Assembly (NCBI RefSeq): GCF_000422585.1
Contig: NZ_KE383886.1
Span: 51,850-115,849, forward strand
Length of the DNA stretch: 64,000 nucleotides
Reading direction: 5' to 3'
From: Hugenholtzia roseola DSM 9546
GTDB taxonomy: Bacteria; Bacteroidota; Bacteroidia; Cytophagales; Bernardetiaceae
Translations under genes and position numbers: made by a program
The notes under the pieces: model-generated
Database searches by the model: none
Told to the model about the DNA's origin: nothing
Seen by the model: only the letters and a program-made list of their open reading frames with translations
Shown here: positions 51,649 through 61,900 of the stretch, in pieces
Numbering within the stretch: the first letter of the stretch is position 1
Layout: each line of letters begins with the position of its first letter

Positions 51649-52308
51649 ATGGCAAGAAAAAAATTGATTCGTTTTGGAGAAAATCTCACGCGCTCCAACG
51701 TCTTTGAGCCTGAAAAAGAGGGTTATACCGAACTTATTGGCACTTGGCGTGAAAAGGTTTTCCAAAATACAAATCCCTTGATTTTAGAATTAGCCTGTGG
51801 CTATGGCGAATATAGCGTCGGTTTGGCGGCACAAAAGCCCGACCAAAACTTTATCGGCATCGACATCAAAGGCGAGCGGCTTTGGAAAGGCTCTACTGAT
51901 GCTTTAACCTTGGGGCTTTCGAATGTTGCCTTTTTGCGCACCCAAATTCACCATTTGGAGCGTTTTTTCCTACCCAACGAGGTAAGCGAAATTTGGCTCA
52001 TTCACCCCGACCCCCGTCCGCGCAATCGCGACATCAGAAGGCGACTAACGGCAGAACGGTTTTTGAGTATGTACCAAAAAATCCTCAAACCCGAAGGCGG
52101 TTTTCGTTTGAAAACAGATAGCGATTTGCTTTTTGAATTTACTTTGGAAACATTAAAAAAATATCCCATCAAAAACTTAGAATATACGTGGGATTTATAC
52201 CAATCGCCCCTTTTAGAAGAACATTACGGTATCACAACCCGTTATGAACGCAGAGCGCAGGGCGAGGGGCTGACCATTAAATTCCTCAAATGCAATTTTG
52301 AAAAATAG
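51649..52308 (+). CDS. trmB: tRNA (guanine-N7)-methyltransferase
   Basis: The ATG at 51649 (MARKKLIRFGENLTRSNVFE) is the family start. The product has 219 residues. SAM site LELACGYGEYSVGLA, then FIGIDIKGERLWKG, and the signature IWLIHPDPRPRNRDIRRRL followed by FRLKTDSDLLFE. It methylates G46 in the variable loop of tRNAs. It stands alone between repeats. Confidence 0.95.
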   Translation: MARKKLIRFGENLTRSNVFEPEKEGYTELIGTWREKVFQNTNPLILELACGYGEYSVGLAAQKPDQNFIGIDIKGERLWKGSTDALTLGLSNVAFLRTQIHHLERFFLPNEVSEIWLIHPDPRPRNRDIRRRLTAERFLSMYQKILKPEGGFRLKTDSDLLFEFTLETLKKYPIKNLEYTWDLYQSPLLEEHYGITTRYERRAQGEGLTIKFLKCNFEK

Positions 52309-52460
52309 CCTTCAACCACAAAAAGACAAACCCAAGGCGCAGCGAAAGCTCATTTTCGCCTCTTTCCTTACATCAGGCGCGTTTTTAGTTTTTATTTTTG
52401 GACAACATTTTGAGTCTTTTAAACATCAAAGGTTTTCTTTTGTACTTAATAACTAAAAAT

Positions 52461-53351
52461 ATGAAAAGGTTGGCTCTGCTTTCATTACAGATACTATTTT
52501 GGGTAGGATTCTTTGGGCTTTCTCCGCTTGCGGCGCAAGTGGAAGAAGACCCCACCTCGTTTTATTGGCAGGGGTTGTCGCATTTGGAAAAAAAGGAATA
52601 TTTGCAGGCGATACGCCATTTCACGACTGCCATCAGCCTCAATAATGCCTATGCAGAGGCGTACTACCAGCGTGCGATTGCCAAAAACGCCCTCAATAAA
52701 GAGTTGGGCTATTTGAGCATCGAGCATTGCCACGACCTTATCAAGGCGATGAATGGCGGCAAGCCCGAAGCCGCCGAAATGCTTTTGGAACACGTAGCCG
52801 CCGAATGTTTTAGCCTGCAAGCGGCGAAGATGCAGCCCAAAATTGTCTTCTGTGCCGATTTTTCTACCCATGGGCTAACCGAAATTCCTGCTAATATTAC
52901 AGACTTTCCTTTTATTGTGCAATTAAATTTAGCCGAAAACGAACTCACGACCCTCGACTCTGCCCTTGCAAGGCTCGAAAATGTGTTGGTCTTAGATTTG
53001 AATAATAATCGTTTGAACGAACTTTCTGCCAATTTTAGCCAACTTTCGCATTTGCAGTTTCTAAATTTAAGCGATAACAACCTCAAAGAATTGAATAGCG
53101 ATTTTGGCAATCTCAAAAATTTGCGCGTGTTACAAATCAAAAACAACTACCTTTCCGAACTGCCACTCTCTTTTGAGAAGTTGGAAAATCTCGAAAATTT
53201 AGACATTTCTTACAACCAACTAAGCCAAGTGCCTGCCGTCCTGCTTCGCCTACAAAACCTGCGCGAACTGCACATAGAGGGCAATGCTATTCCAAAAGAG
53301 GAGATAGAAAAAATTAGAACTGCCCTGCCCAAAACAGAAATCTTTTTCTAA
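52461..53351 (+). CDS. Secreted TPR plus leucine-rich repeat protein
   Basis: The ATG at 52461 gives a signal peptide (MKRLALLSLQILFWVGFFGL to LAAQ). The product has 296 residues. Two TPR-type helices lie at about 35-80 (FYWQGLSHLEKKEYLQAIRH, AYAEAYYQRAIAKNALNKE). From about 125 there are about six 23-residue LRR units (LENVLVLDLNNNRLNELSAN, LKNLRVLQIKNNYLSELPLS and so on). It is probably exported to the periplasm or outer surface, with a protein-binding role. A TATTTTTG box at 52393 may be its -7 element. It ends with a four-base overlap with the convergent RqcH gene. Confidence 0.9.
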   Translation: MKRLALLSLQILFWVGFFGLSPLAAQVEEDPTSFYWQGLSHLEKKEYLQAIRHFTTAISLNNAYAEAYYQRAIAKNALNKELGYLSIEHCHDLIKAMNGGKPEAAEMLLEHVAAECFSLQAAKMQPKIVFCADFSTHGLTEIPANITDFPFIVQLNLAENELTTLDSALARLENVLVLDLNNNRLNELSANFSQLSHLQFLNLSDNNLKELNSDFGNLKNLRVLQIKNNYLSELPLSFEKLENLENLDISYNQLSQVPAVLLRLQNLRELHIEGNAIPKEEIEKIRTALPKTEIFF

Positions 53352-54922
53352 ACGCCCTGCACAGGTAGCTGCGGCTCTACCATCACCACTTCTTCGCGCT
53401 CCACCAAAACAGCACCCACTTCCGCGCCTTTGGGCTTTCGCACAAACTTTTTAGGCGTAACGATAACAGGGACAAGGGTATCGGTCTTGCTCTTCGAATA
53501 ATAAGCCGCAATTTGCGCCGCCACCGTTATCGCGCTTTTGGGAAAGGGCTTGCCTGCCCTATATTTGAGAATGACGTGCGAGCCTGCTACGCCACGCGCA
53601 TGAAACCAAAGGTCTTCTTTGTAGGCAAAACGTTGGGTAAGTAAATCGTTATTTTTGGCATTTTTGCCTACCCAAATTTGAAAACCCTCACTTTCAAATT
53701 GTTTGAAGGGAAGGGCATCTTCCTGACTGTCAGCCCCTTGTTCTACCTTAATTTGATGCGTTTTGAGATATTGGCGCAAATTTTTAAGGCTTGTAATGGC
53801 ATCGAGGGCGTTGAGGTGCTTCTGAATTTTAACGGCTTCTTTTTCTTTTTGGGCGATATTTTCTTCTAATTTCTTAATTTCTATTTTCTGATTTTTGGCT
53901 TTTCTATAAAAATTTTCTGCATTTTTTTGGGGACTTATTTGCGCTTTGAGTGGAATGACGATATTTTGGTTTTGGTAAAAATCAAAAAGCGTAACTTCTT
54001 TTTCATAACCTTGTATCAAATGCAGGTTTGCCATCAGGATATGTCCGATTTCTTCATAACGCGATTTGCTTTGGATTTGGTCTAATTTTTCGTAGTTTTT
54101 CTCGATGTAGTTTTGGGTCTGGCGTAGCTTTTTTTCCAAACTCTTTAAGGCTTTTTGTTTTTCTTTTTGTAGATAAAAAGTTTTAGAAAATTCACTATAA
54201 AAGCGATTTGCTGCCTCTATGGGGTCTTGGGTTTGGTATAAAATGTTTTCTTTTTCGAAAAAGGAAAGCGAAATTTGTCCTTGCTTTTCGAGGAGATAAA
54301 AAGTAGGGCGTTTTAGATAAAAGAAAAAATCTTGTAAAATTTCCCAACTTTCGGCACTGGTTTCGTCGCTTTTCAAGCCCAATTCTTTGAGCAATTCTTT
54401 ACCCAAAGTAGGAAAACTTGCGCCTACGCCTTGTTTTTGAAATGCCTCCCAAGTGGTTTCCCTTTTTTTGTGCAACGCCGTTTTTTCGATGTCCCAGTCT
54501 TGGGAGCGGCTTTTGATAAAAAGGTCTATTACGGTTTCGCCTTCGAAGAGCAATAAGTTGGGACTGGCACTAAAAAATTTACAAACTAAAGTTTTGTTAT
54601 TATTTTCACTATCTTTTAAATCAATACCCAAAGCGCGTTCATTTTCGAAAACATAGACCCTTTCAACTTCTAAGCCTATCATATCGGGAAAAAGGTCGAT
54701 GCTATTGCGCTTGGCGCGTGCAAAATCGGTAGGGAAACTAAGCGTTGTCAGTTCGGGCAGCAGCGAAAAACGCAGCCAAAAATCGCGCTTTTCGCGCTCC
54801 GAACTAAATCCAATTAAAAGCTCATCTTTATTTTGTGAAAAAGCCGTTTGTATTTCAAACCCAACCAAAGAATGATTTAGCGATTGGGCAAGGGCGGTAA
54901 GAAAATAGTAGTTGTGGTGCAT
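53348..54922 (-). CDS. RqcH-like NFACT-family protein
   Basis: The protein has 524 residues. The NFACT-N domain occupies about 1-200 (LLFEGETVIDLFIKSRSQDW). A long coiled coil lies at about 255-390 (KALKSLEKKLRQTQNYIEKN). The C-terminal NFACT-R domain starts near 415 (FQIWVGKNAKNNDLLTQRFA, then LWFHARGVAGSHVILK) and ends in a short basic loop (TPKKFVRKPKGAE). This is the bacterial RqcH/Rqc2 type, which binds stalled large ribosomal subunits and adds alanine tails. An FbpA-like adhesin name is also used for this family. It is 33 bases downstream of the XRE gene. Confidence 0.92.
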   Translation of the reverse strand: MHHNYYFLTALAQSLNHSLVGFEIQTAFSQNKDELLIGFSSEREKRDFWLRFSLLPELTTLSFPTDFARAKRNSIDLFPDMIGLEVERVYVFENERALGIDLKDSENNNKTLVCKFFSASPNLLLFEGETVIDLFIKSRSQDWDIEKTALHKKRETTWEAFQKQGVGASFPTLGKELLKELGLKSDETSAESWEILQDFFFYLKRPTFYLLEKQGQISLSFFEKENILYQTQDPIEAANRFYSEFSKTFYLQKEKQKALKSLEKKLRQTQNYIEKNYEKLDQIQSKSRYEEIGHILMANLHLIQGYEKEVTLFDFYQNQNIVIPLKAQISPQKNAENFYRKAKNQKIEIKKLEENIAQKEKEAVKIQKHLNALDAITSLKNLRQYLKTHQIKVEQGADSQEDALPFKQFESEGFQIWVGKNAKNNDLLTQRFAYKEDLWFHARGVAGSHVILKYRAGKPFPKSAITVAAQIAAYYSKSKTDTLVPVIVTPKKFVRKPKGAEVGAVLVEREEVVMVEPQLPVQGV

Positions 54923-54955
54923 TTTTAAAAGTGATTCTACTTGTTTTTTTAAAGT

Positions 54956-55360
54956 TCAACTAATTGTTTTTTTTTGTTCTAAAAGAAGGTGCAGGCGTTC
55001 TAACTCCTTTTCTAAAAAGGCGATTTTTTCTTGTAAGAACTGATTTTCCTGCTCTTTAAGTTTCAGTTTGCGCTCTAAAAGGCAAACGGTGCTAATTTCT
55101 TTTTCTTGCTTTTCCGATAGCGGCGGCATTTCTTTATCTAAGAAGCCTCTAAACAAAAGTGATTCTGGTAGAAAATCCTGCACAGAAACTTCTAAGGTTT
55201 GCGCAATGCGTATGATTTGCTCAAATTCCAAACTGCTTTCGTCGCGCTCGATGCGCGAATAGGTAGCAGGGGAAACCCCTAAAAGTTCAGCCATTTCTAC
55301 CTGCCTGAGCTTGCGCTCTTGGCGAAAAGTTAAAAGACGTTGTCCAACTCGCATTTTCAT
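54956..55360 (-). CDS. XRE-family transcription regulator
   Basis: The ATG at 55360 (MKMRVGQRLLTFRQERKLRQ) is used; the frame starts upstream at a TTG. The product has 134 residues. The N-terminal helix-turn-helix (about 5-65) is QVEMAELLGVSPATYSRIER. The C-terminal part is a coiled coil (about 90-134: KLKEQENQFLQEKIAFLEKE) for dimerisation. It is a DNA-binding repressor type. Its target cannot be told; it sits 33 bases ahead of the RqcH-like gene and may be co-transcribed. Confidence 0.92.
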   Translation of the reverse strand: MKMRVGQRLLTFRQERKLRQVEMAELLGVSPATYSRIERDESSLEFEQIIRIAQTLEVSVQDFLPESLLFRGFLDKEMPPLSEKQEKEISTVCLLERKLKLKEQENQFLQEKIAFLEKELERLHLLLEQKKTIS

Positions 55361-55568
55361 TCTCAAAAAAAGATTGTGTGTTTTCAAAAATTGATTTGGC
55401 AGTATGATAATATAATCATTCTTTTGTAACCAACAATCGCATCTAAAAAGGAGAATGCTTTATCTTTTCTTGGTACGCGAGGATAAGAGCTTTTCCAATT
55501 TTTACATGTCCGACCAAACAGCCTTTTCTTTTAAAGAGAAGGTTGTTTTTTTTGTCCGCTCAAACTGT

Positions 55569-55592
55569 AGCGCGAAGCTCCAGCTTCGCGCT
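55569..55592. repeat. GCGAAGCT hairpin element, copy 3
   Basis: AGCGCGAAGCT cc AGCTTCGCGCT is a perfect 11-base stem. It is of the same family as 37511 and 37602. Confidence 0.8.
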
Positions 55593-55679
55593 TCTAACTT
55601 GTTTGCGCTTGAATTGCCTCAAATTTGGCAGGCAATGAAATTAGACTTGCCCCCTTTTTTATTTGAACCGTACAACTGT

Positions 55680-55703
55680 AGCGCGAAGTTCCAGCTTCGC
55701 GCT
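55680..55703. repeat. GCGAAGCT hairpin element, copy 4
   Basis: AGCGCGAAGTT cc AGCTTCGCGCT is the same as copy 3 with one mismatched pair. Confidence 0.8.
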
Positions 55704-55745
55704 GTGTTCAAAACGCCTTGTAGAGGCACATTCATTTTTCCAAAT

Positions 55746-55782
55746 AAAAAACCCAAGTACAACCTAAAATATTGCACTTGGG
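55746..55782 (-). terminator. Terminator of ahcY
   Basis: On the minus strand CCCAAGTGCAA / TTGTACTTGGG (one mismatch) is followed by six T's. It lies 62 bases past the ahcY stop. Confidence 0.85.
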
Positions 55783-55843
55783 AAAGAAAAAAGACTTTTA
55801 CAGACAATAGACAAGTGCCTTTTAAGCGGTCTTTAAAGGCTTT

Positions 55844-57154
55844 TTAATAGCGATAATAAGAGGGCTTAAAGGGTCCTTCGGGCGTAACGCCGATATAAGC
55901 GGCTTGGTCTTCGGTGAGAACGTCCAACTCGATGCCTAATTTTTTGAGGTGCAAAGCGGCTACTTTTTCGTCTAAGTGCATAGGAAGCGTATAGACGTTG
56001 TTTTCGTAGTTTGCGCCATTTGTCCAAAGCTCGATTTGTGCCAAGACTTGGTTGGTGAAAGAATTAGACATGACAAAAGAAGGGTGTCCTGTGCCGCAGC
56101 CCAAATTGACCAAACGACCTTCGGCAAGAACGATAACTTGCTTGCCGCCTTCGAGGGTGTAGATATCTACCTGTGGTTTGATTTGAACTTTGTGCTTGCC
56201 GTAGTTTTTGTTGAGCCACGCCATGTCGAGTTCGTTGTCGAAGTGTCCGATATTACACACGATGGCTTTGTCCTTGATAGCCAAGAAGTGTTCGCCTTTG
56301 ATGATGTCCTTATTGCCTGTTGCCGTAACGACGATGTCGGCTACCTGAATGGCTTTTGCCATAGGCATGACCTGAAAACCGTCCATAGCGGCTTGTAAGG
56401 CACAGATAGGGTCAATTTCGGTAACGATAACACGCGCACCTGCACCACGCAAGGAGGCGGCAGAGCCTTTGCCTACGTCGCCGTATCCTGCTACTACTGC
56501 CACTTTGCCCGCCATCATGATGTCGGTAGCGCGGCGAATGGCATCTACACAAGATTCTTTACAGCCGTACTTGTTATCAAATTTCGACTTCGTAACCGAG
56601 TCATTGACATTGATAGCAGGCATCGGCAAAGTGCCTTTCTTGACACGCTCATACAAGCGATGTACGCCCGTAGTGGTTTCTTCCGAAATGCCTTTGACGT
56701 GTGCAGCAAGTTCGGGGTATCTATCTAAAACGACATTGGTAAGGTCGCCGCCGTCATCGAGAATCATATTCAACGGCTCACGCCCTTCGCCAAAAAATAA
56801 CGTCTGCTCGATGCACCACTCATATTCTTCTTCGGTCATGCCCTTCCACGCAAAGACGGGTACGCCTGTGGCAGCAATCGCAGCAGCGGCATGGTCTTGT
56901 GTAGAAAAAATATTGCACGACGACCACTGTACGTCCGCACCTAAGGCTACTAAGGTTTCTATCAATACGGCGGTCTGGATAGTCATGTGCAAACAGCCCG
57001 CTATGCGCGCTCCTTTCAAAGGCTTGCTTGCGCCATACTCTTCGCGCAACGCCATCAAGCCCGGCATCTCTGCCTCTGCTAATTCCATTTCACGTCTGCC
57101 CCATTCTGCAAGGGTAATGTCTTTTACTTTATACGGAAGTCTTGTCTCGACCAT
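55844..57154 (-). CDS. ahcY: S-adenosylhomocysteine hydrolase
   Basis: The ATG at 57154 ([20 protein letters not shown]) is the family start. TAACTTTG on the minus strand (57230-57223) places the transcript start just above it; the frame runs 37 codons further up past the promoter. The product has 436 residues. It has [32 protein letters not shown], the NAD loop [16 protein letters not shown], and GHFDNE with the C-terminal FKPSYYRY. It splits S-adenosylhomocysteine to adenosine and homocysteine, keeping methylation reactions running. Confidence 0.97.
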   Translation of the reverse strand: MVETRLPYKVKDITLAEWGRREMELAEAEMPGLMALREEYGASKPLKGARIAGCLHMTIQTAVLIETLVALGADVQWSSCNIFSTQDHAAAAIAATGVPVFAWKGMTEEEYEWCIEQTLFFGEGREPLNMILDDGGDLTNVVLDRYPELAAHVKGISEETTTGVHRLYERVKKGTLPMPAINVNDSVTKSKFDNKYGCKESCVDAIRRATDIMMAGKVAVVAGYGDVGKGSAASLRGAGARVIVTEIDPICALQAAMDGFQVMPMAKAIQVADIVVTATGNKDIIKGEHFLAIKDKAIVCNIGHFDNELDMAWLNKNYGKHKVQIKPQVDIYTLEGGKQVIVLAEGRLVNLGCGTGHPSFVMSNSFTNQVLAQIELWTNGANYENNVYTLPMHLDEKVAALHLKKLGIELDVLTEDQAAYIGVTPEGPFKPSYYRY

Positions 57155-57621
57155 AATATGCGTATGATGAAAATATGAAAAGATAAAACCAAGCCATAGA
57201 AGCGCACTTCTATTGCTTTGCACAAAGTTACGAAAAAAATAGCAAACCAAGCCGCTACTGCCCATAAATATTTGAAAAACAGACCATAGCAGATAAACAT
57301 AGAGTCGTTTTGAAAACCCTAAGGGTCTCCAAGACCCTTAGGGTTTGAATTTCACAAATGCAAATGTAGGGACAAGGCATGCCTTGTCCGCAGGGCGGAA
57401 TTGAAAAACTTTATTGTTTCATTCGCGCATAGTTCGGACAACGCGGTGCGTTGTCCCTACGAAAATGCAAATGTAGGGACAAGGCAAATAACTCATTTTT
57501 GTTTGGAAGTTTAAGAAATATTTGGTAGGTTTGCCCTGCAAATAGCTTGTTTGCAGTCTTTTTTTCAAGTAAGAGAAAGACTTTTAATTGTATAACTTTT
57601 GTAAAAAATAAAATAACTATT
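57155..57621. other. Gap with dispersed palindromes upstream of the AlbA gene
   Basis: This gap of 467 bases includes the ahcY promoter, a perfect 15-base palindrome at 57314-57346, and three pieces of the ggacaaggc family: tgtagggacaaggcatgcc near 57365, cggacaacgcggtgcgttgt near 57433, and tgtagggacaaggc near 57473. It marks the left border of the AT-rich island that follows. No gene is visible. Confidence 0.6.
57314..57346. repeat. Perfect 15-base palindrome
   Basis: AAACCCTAAGGGTCT, loop cca, AGACCCTTAGGGTTT. No T-run follows on either strand, so it is not a typical terminator. Confidence 0.85.
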
Positions 57622-58914
57622 ATGTTTTCTAAACATGTTTCACAACTGACATACGATGACATTGAAGATTTAGTTTCTGTTCGAAAAGAACGAGAAGGCT
57701 ATCACTTAGATTTTAAGGGCGAGTTTGGTAATCCTGACAAAGCAAAAAAAGAACTTTCAAAGGATTTTACCGCCTTTGCAAATTCGGGAGGTGGCTTTTT
57801 AGTTATTGGGGTTGATAAAAATTACAATATAATAGGAGTTGATAAAAAAGTTAATAATAAAGACATTGATGAGTGGATAAATCAAATTATTAGTACAAAT
57901 ATAGAACCGCCAATTTTTTATTTTGACCCCAAAACTATTGAAATACCTAATAGCGATAAAATTATTGTCGTTATTTATATTCCTGAAAGTACAAAAAAGC
58001 CACATATTACAACCGAACATAATAATTATTTCATTAGATTGAATGATAGCTCAAAACCTGCAAACCATAACCAAATCAGAGATATGTTTGAATTTTCAAA
58101 AAATAGAACGGACGAGTTTAATGCTTTCCTCAAAAAAAGAAATCTTGAAGATGAAGATGATGCAAGTTTTGGGTTAAATAGAAATTCTAAAAGTTTATTT
58201 TCCACAGTAGTTAACGAAACAAATTTTCCAAAACCTCTCGTACTTTTTTCTTTAATTCCAAAATTTCCTAAGGAAGAAAAAATTAACTTATCTGTTTCTG
58301 AACTTAGGGATTGGCTTAAGCGAAATGCAACTGGTTACTATCCAGACCCTTCAAAGTCATTATACCAATCTTCTTATTTTTATGATTTAAAACTTGATGG
58401 GATTTTATTAAAAAATATATTAGTTTACGAACGTGAAATAAATTCTTATTTTGAAATTTTGAATAATGGTTTTGTTGAAGCAGGATTATCAAATTCAATA
58501 ATTTATCCATATAAAAATAAACAAACAAATAATGATGAAGTTGCAATTCATTTGACAGATATTATTACGTATGAGATGCTTTTATTAGGATTTTCAAAAA
58601 AGTTCTACGAGTTGATAAAATATTATGATGACGTACTGCTTCAAATTAGTTTTGTAAATATGTTAAATTTAAAACCTTATGGATTTCATTATAATTATGA
58701 TAATTTTCGAACAAGAGAGTTAGATTCTCTTTATAATAAACAACATAATAATTTTAAGCTAAATTTTAGATTTAATCCAAAAACACTCACTGAAAACGAT
58801 ATTTTAACAATAGCCAAAAATCATTCAGAAAAAATTGGTAGAGTGTTTGGGCTTGAATACGACCGTTGTTTTGTTGATGACAAATTGAGTCCAGTGCGAG
58901 GTAGTCTTATTTGA
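57622..58914 (+). CDS. AlbA_2/Schlafen-type domain protein
   Basis: The ATG at 57622 (MFSKHVSQLTYDDIEDLVSV) is used. The product has 430 residues. Residues about 20-150 match the divergent AAA_4/AlbA_2 (Schlafen core) domain: REGYHLDFKGEFGN, then KELSKDFTAFANSGGGFLVI and GVDKNYNIIGVD, then YFIRLNDSSKPAN. The remainder (about 170-430) is not recognised. The gene is clearly AT-richer than its left neighbours, with AAT/AAA-heavy codon use, suggesting transfer. AlbA_2 proteins often sit in defence islands; the adjacent restriction-modification genes agree. A role in sensing or cutting nucleic acid is inferred. Confidence 0.85.
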   Translation: MFSKHVSQLTYDDIEDLVSVRKEREGYHLDFKGEFGNPDKAKKELSKDFTAFANSGGGFLVIGVDKNYNIIGVDKKVNNKDIDEWINQIISTNIEPPIFYFDPKTIEIPNSDKIIVVIYIPESTKKPHITTEHNNYFIRLNDSSKPANHNQIRDMFEFSKNRTDEFNAFLKKRNLEDEDDASFGLNRNSKSLFSTVVNETNFPKPLVLFSLIPKFPKEEKINLSVSELRDWLKRNATGYYPDPSKSLYQSSYFYDLKLDGILLKNILVYEREINSYFEILNNGFVEAGLSNSIIYPYKNKQTNNDEVAIHLTDIITYEMLLLGFSKKFYELIKYYDDVLLQISFVNMLNLKPYGFHYNYDNFRTRELDSLYNKQHNNFKLNFRFNPKTLTENDILTIAKNHSEKIGRVFGLEYDRCFVDDKLSPVRGSLI

Positions 58915-58983
58915 AACGTAGTTTTACCTAAAAAACAGCAATAGCGTTTTAAAACGTGGCTTTCAAAAAACCTCGCCGACGGT

Positions 58984-61900
58984 TCAAAGTCCGTATAAAT
59001 CGCGCACACGCGCTTCTATTTCGGCATCTCTTTGGTTTATTTTTTGTTTGAGGTCGGCAACTTGGGCAATAGACTGCTCAAAATAGCTTTCCCATTCGGC
59101 TTTTTGCGAAAGCGAAAGCGATACTTTTTGTTTGGCAAGGGCTGCCAAAAAGTCTTTGTAGGAAAGGGAAGCCCAATCCGACAAGGCACGCGAAAGGCTT
59201 TCTAAGCCAAATTCTCGACGCAGGTTGCCCAAAAAGCCATTTTGTAGTTGCGACAATAAACCATAATCCGACAACATGCCATCACACAAAGACTCGAAAA
59301 GCGGCAAGTCCGAAGCGGAAGGTTCGGGAATCGGGATATTTTCAAAAACAACTTTGCGCAATTCTCTTGTGCCGCCCTGCAATTCGGGGCAGTTTTCACG
59401 TATCCATTCCTTCGCAAAATTTGAATTAAAATAAACTAAAAAATATTTTAAACTAACGTCATTGTTTGATGTTAAGATAAAGCCCTTGTCATTGATGTAA
59501 TAACCTTTCGTATCATACACAAAAGGCAGGTAGAGCGTCATGTTTGGGTAAATAATCTTTGGTTTTTCAAAATCTTGGTAATATCCAATTTGGTCTTGTG
59601 TTTCAAACCATTTATTAGAAGTTTTCTTACGTGTTTTTTGTAAAATTCCGTTTTCGTCTTTGTAAGATTCGCCTGTTTGGTGCAATTTTTCACCAAAACT
59701 TTCTAAATAATTTTTGATAGCAGGATATTGTTCTATGTCCAAATTGAGGGCGGGAAAAGTAGCGATCAAATACAAATCTGCAAATTCGGGTACATACCGC
59801 TGCACATCTCTGCCTCTCAAAATGGGTTTGAGTAGCTCTGCCGACTTGGGGTCTTGTCGGATAAGCTCGTCGCGCTTTGCCTTGTCGATGATAAAAGCCT
59901 CATTGTAGCCTGTCTTGATGCCATAATTGATTTGTACGTCCCAATCTTTGAGCGGCTTTCCAGCGGCTTCAATTTTTCGCTTTCTTTCCAGCGTTTTGGG
60001 GTTTGCCAGCGTCCAGATGTCGTTTGGTTGTGGTAGGAAGTTTATTTTTTGATTTTGATAAATTGTAAAATCGGAAAAATCTTTTTCCTTTGTTAGGTCT
60101 AAGGCAGTAAAAGGTTTGGGATTTTTATCTTCTTCTAATATGCAATTTGTTTTTTCAAAAATCAGAATATTAGAATCTACGGTCGCACTTTCAAAAATTC
60201 CTGCCCCCAAATCTACGAGCAGCAGGGGCTGCGTCTGCCTACGCACATATTCGCGCAAGGATTTTCCATAGCCTGCCCGAAGCCATTTATTAGAGGTGAT
60301 ATAGCCCAAAAGTCCGCCATTTTTTAAAATAAGATTGCCTTTTTCATAGAAAAGACAGTACAAATCGCCTGTTTTTTCATAGGTCTGATAGCCCGCCTTT
60401 TCCAAACTTAGCGAAAGTTCGCGCTGCGATTGTAGCTGCACATACGGCGGATTTCCAATAACGACATCAAAACCGCCCTTTGCAAAGACCTGCGCAAATT
60501 CCTTTTCCCACTCAAAACCGAGCAGCGAATTTCCACATTTTATGTTTTGGTTTAAATCATTTAGTTTTCTATTCGGTCTTGCCGTTCTTAGCCAAAGTGA
60601 AAGTTTGGCAATTTCTACACTTTCTTCATTGATATCAACGCCAAAGAGGTTTCGCTCCAAAATGCTGCGTTCTACATCAGAAAGCACCAGCGCGTCGCCC
60701 AAAAGTTTGGCTTGTAGTTCGTCTATATAATAATGTTCTTCAATCAAAAAATTAAGTGCTTCATTTAGAAAAGCCCCACTACCGCAGGCAGGGTCTATGA
60801 TGGTAATTTCTAAAAGCCAACTTCTATACTTTTTTAATAGTTCTAAAAGTGCTAATTTTTCTTTCTGATGTCGTTTTTTGTCGGCTACAAAATCTTCTTC
60901 TTTTAGCCCTAAATCGTTTTTCTTTTCGTTACAAAGTTTGCCTACTGTTTCGGCTATGATGTACTGCGTAATAAATTTGGGGGTATAAAAGATGCCGTCT
61001 TTTTTGCGCTTGGTTTGCTTTTTTTCGGTATTCTCCCCTGCAAAACGCGCCTTTACTTCCTCCCATTCGTGCAGGGAATTTTCAAAGATATGCCCCAAAA
61101 TATTGACATCTACTTCACTTGCAAAATCATATTCAGATAAAAGCAAGGTATGATGGTACAAAATTTCATCATCAATTTGGACATTATCCAATACCTCGTC
61201 GGGCTTGAAAAGTCCGCCATTGTAGGGGAAAATGTGCAGTTCGTCGTTTTGCAGTCCTTCGTTTAGAAACTGAAAATAGTGGCGATAGTGCGTATATAAA
61301 GGCAGGTAGTAGTTCCAATTTTTCATGCGCTTCCATTGCGCCAGAATTTCGGAAATGGAATGTGGTTGTAAAAGTTGTCTATCTTCGGCAAAAAAGATAA
61401 ATAAAAACCTATCTAAAAGTTTTTGCGACTTTTTGAAAAGTAGCAGCGGCTCATAGTTAGGATTTTTAGCGACAAGGTTCTCAAAAAGTTGTTCTTTAAA
61501 AGTAGAATAATCTTGATATAATTTTTTTGTAATGACATCTTCCTGATTTTGGGACTCTTCTTTAATTCGTTTGGGCAGGTGGTCTTTCAAATTTGGATAA
61601 GCCAAAAGCAGGTATAGCACCTGAAACTCTTTTTCGGAGAGCTTGAAAAGGTTAAATTCTATATGCTCAATGGCATTTTCTACATACAATCTTATCTTTT
61701 CAAAATTCGAAGTCAGGACGTAGGTGCATTTGGGTTGGTTGTTTTTGTATCCAAAAGCCTGCGTTTCAATTTTGCCCAAATCGGTCGTTTGAGTGCCTTT
61801 TAGCTCTATGACCGCCGCCACGTAGGGGTCTTTTTTGGGGTCTTGTGCGTCTTTGAGTAGGATTGCGCCGTCTGCTTTTTTGCTATCTTTTACATTTTTG

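Larger units (their letters stand above)
55361..55843. other. Gap with hairpin repeats between XRE and ahcY genes
   Basis: This gap of 483 bases holds two hairpin elements (55569-55592, 55680-55703) and the ahcY terminator. A 130-codon plus-strand frame at 55455-55847 runs through the hairpins and is probably not a gene. Nothing else is clear. Confidence 0.5.

Noticed and set aside
55455-55847. 130-codon plus-strand frame between the XRE and ahcY genes.
   Set aside because: It passes through two hairpin repeats and the ahcY terminator, is rich in Phe, Lys and Cys without domain pattern, and lacks a plausible start region.
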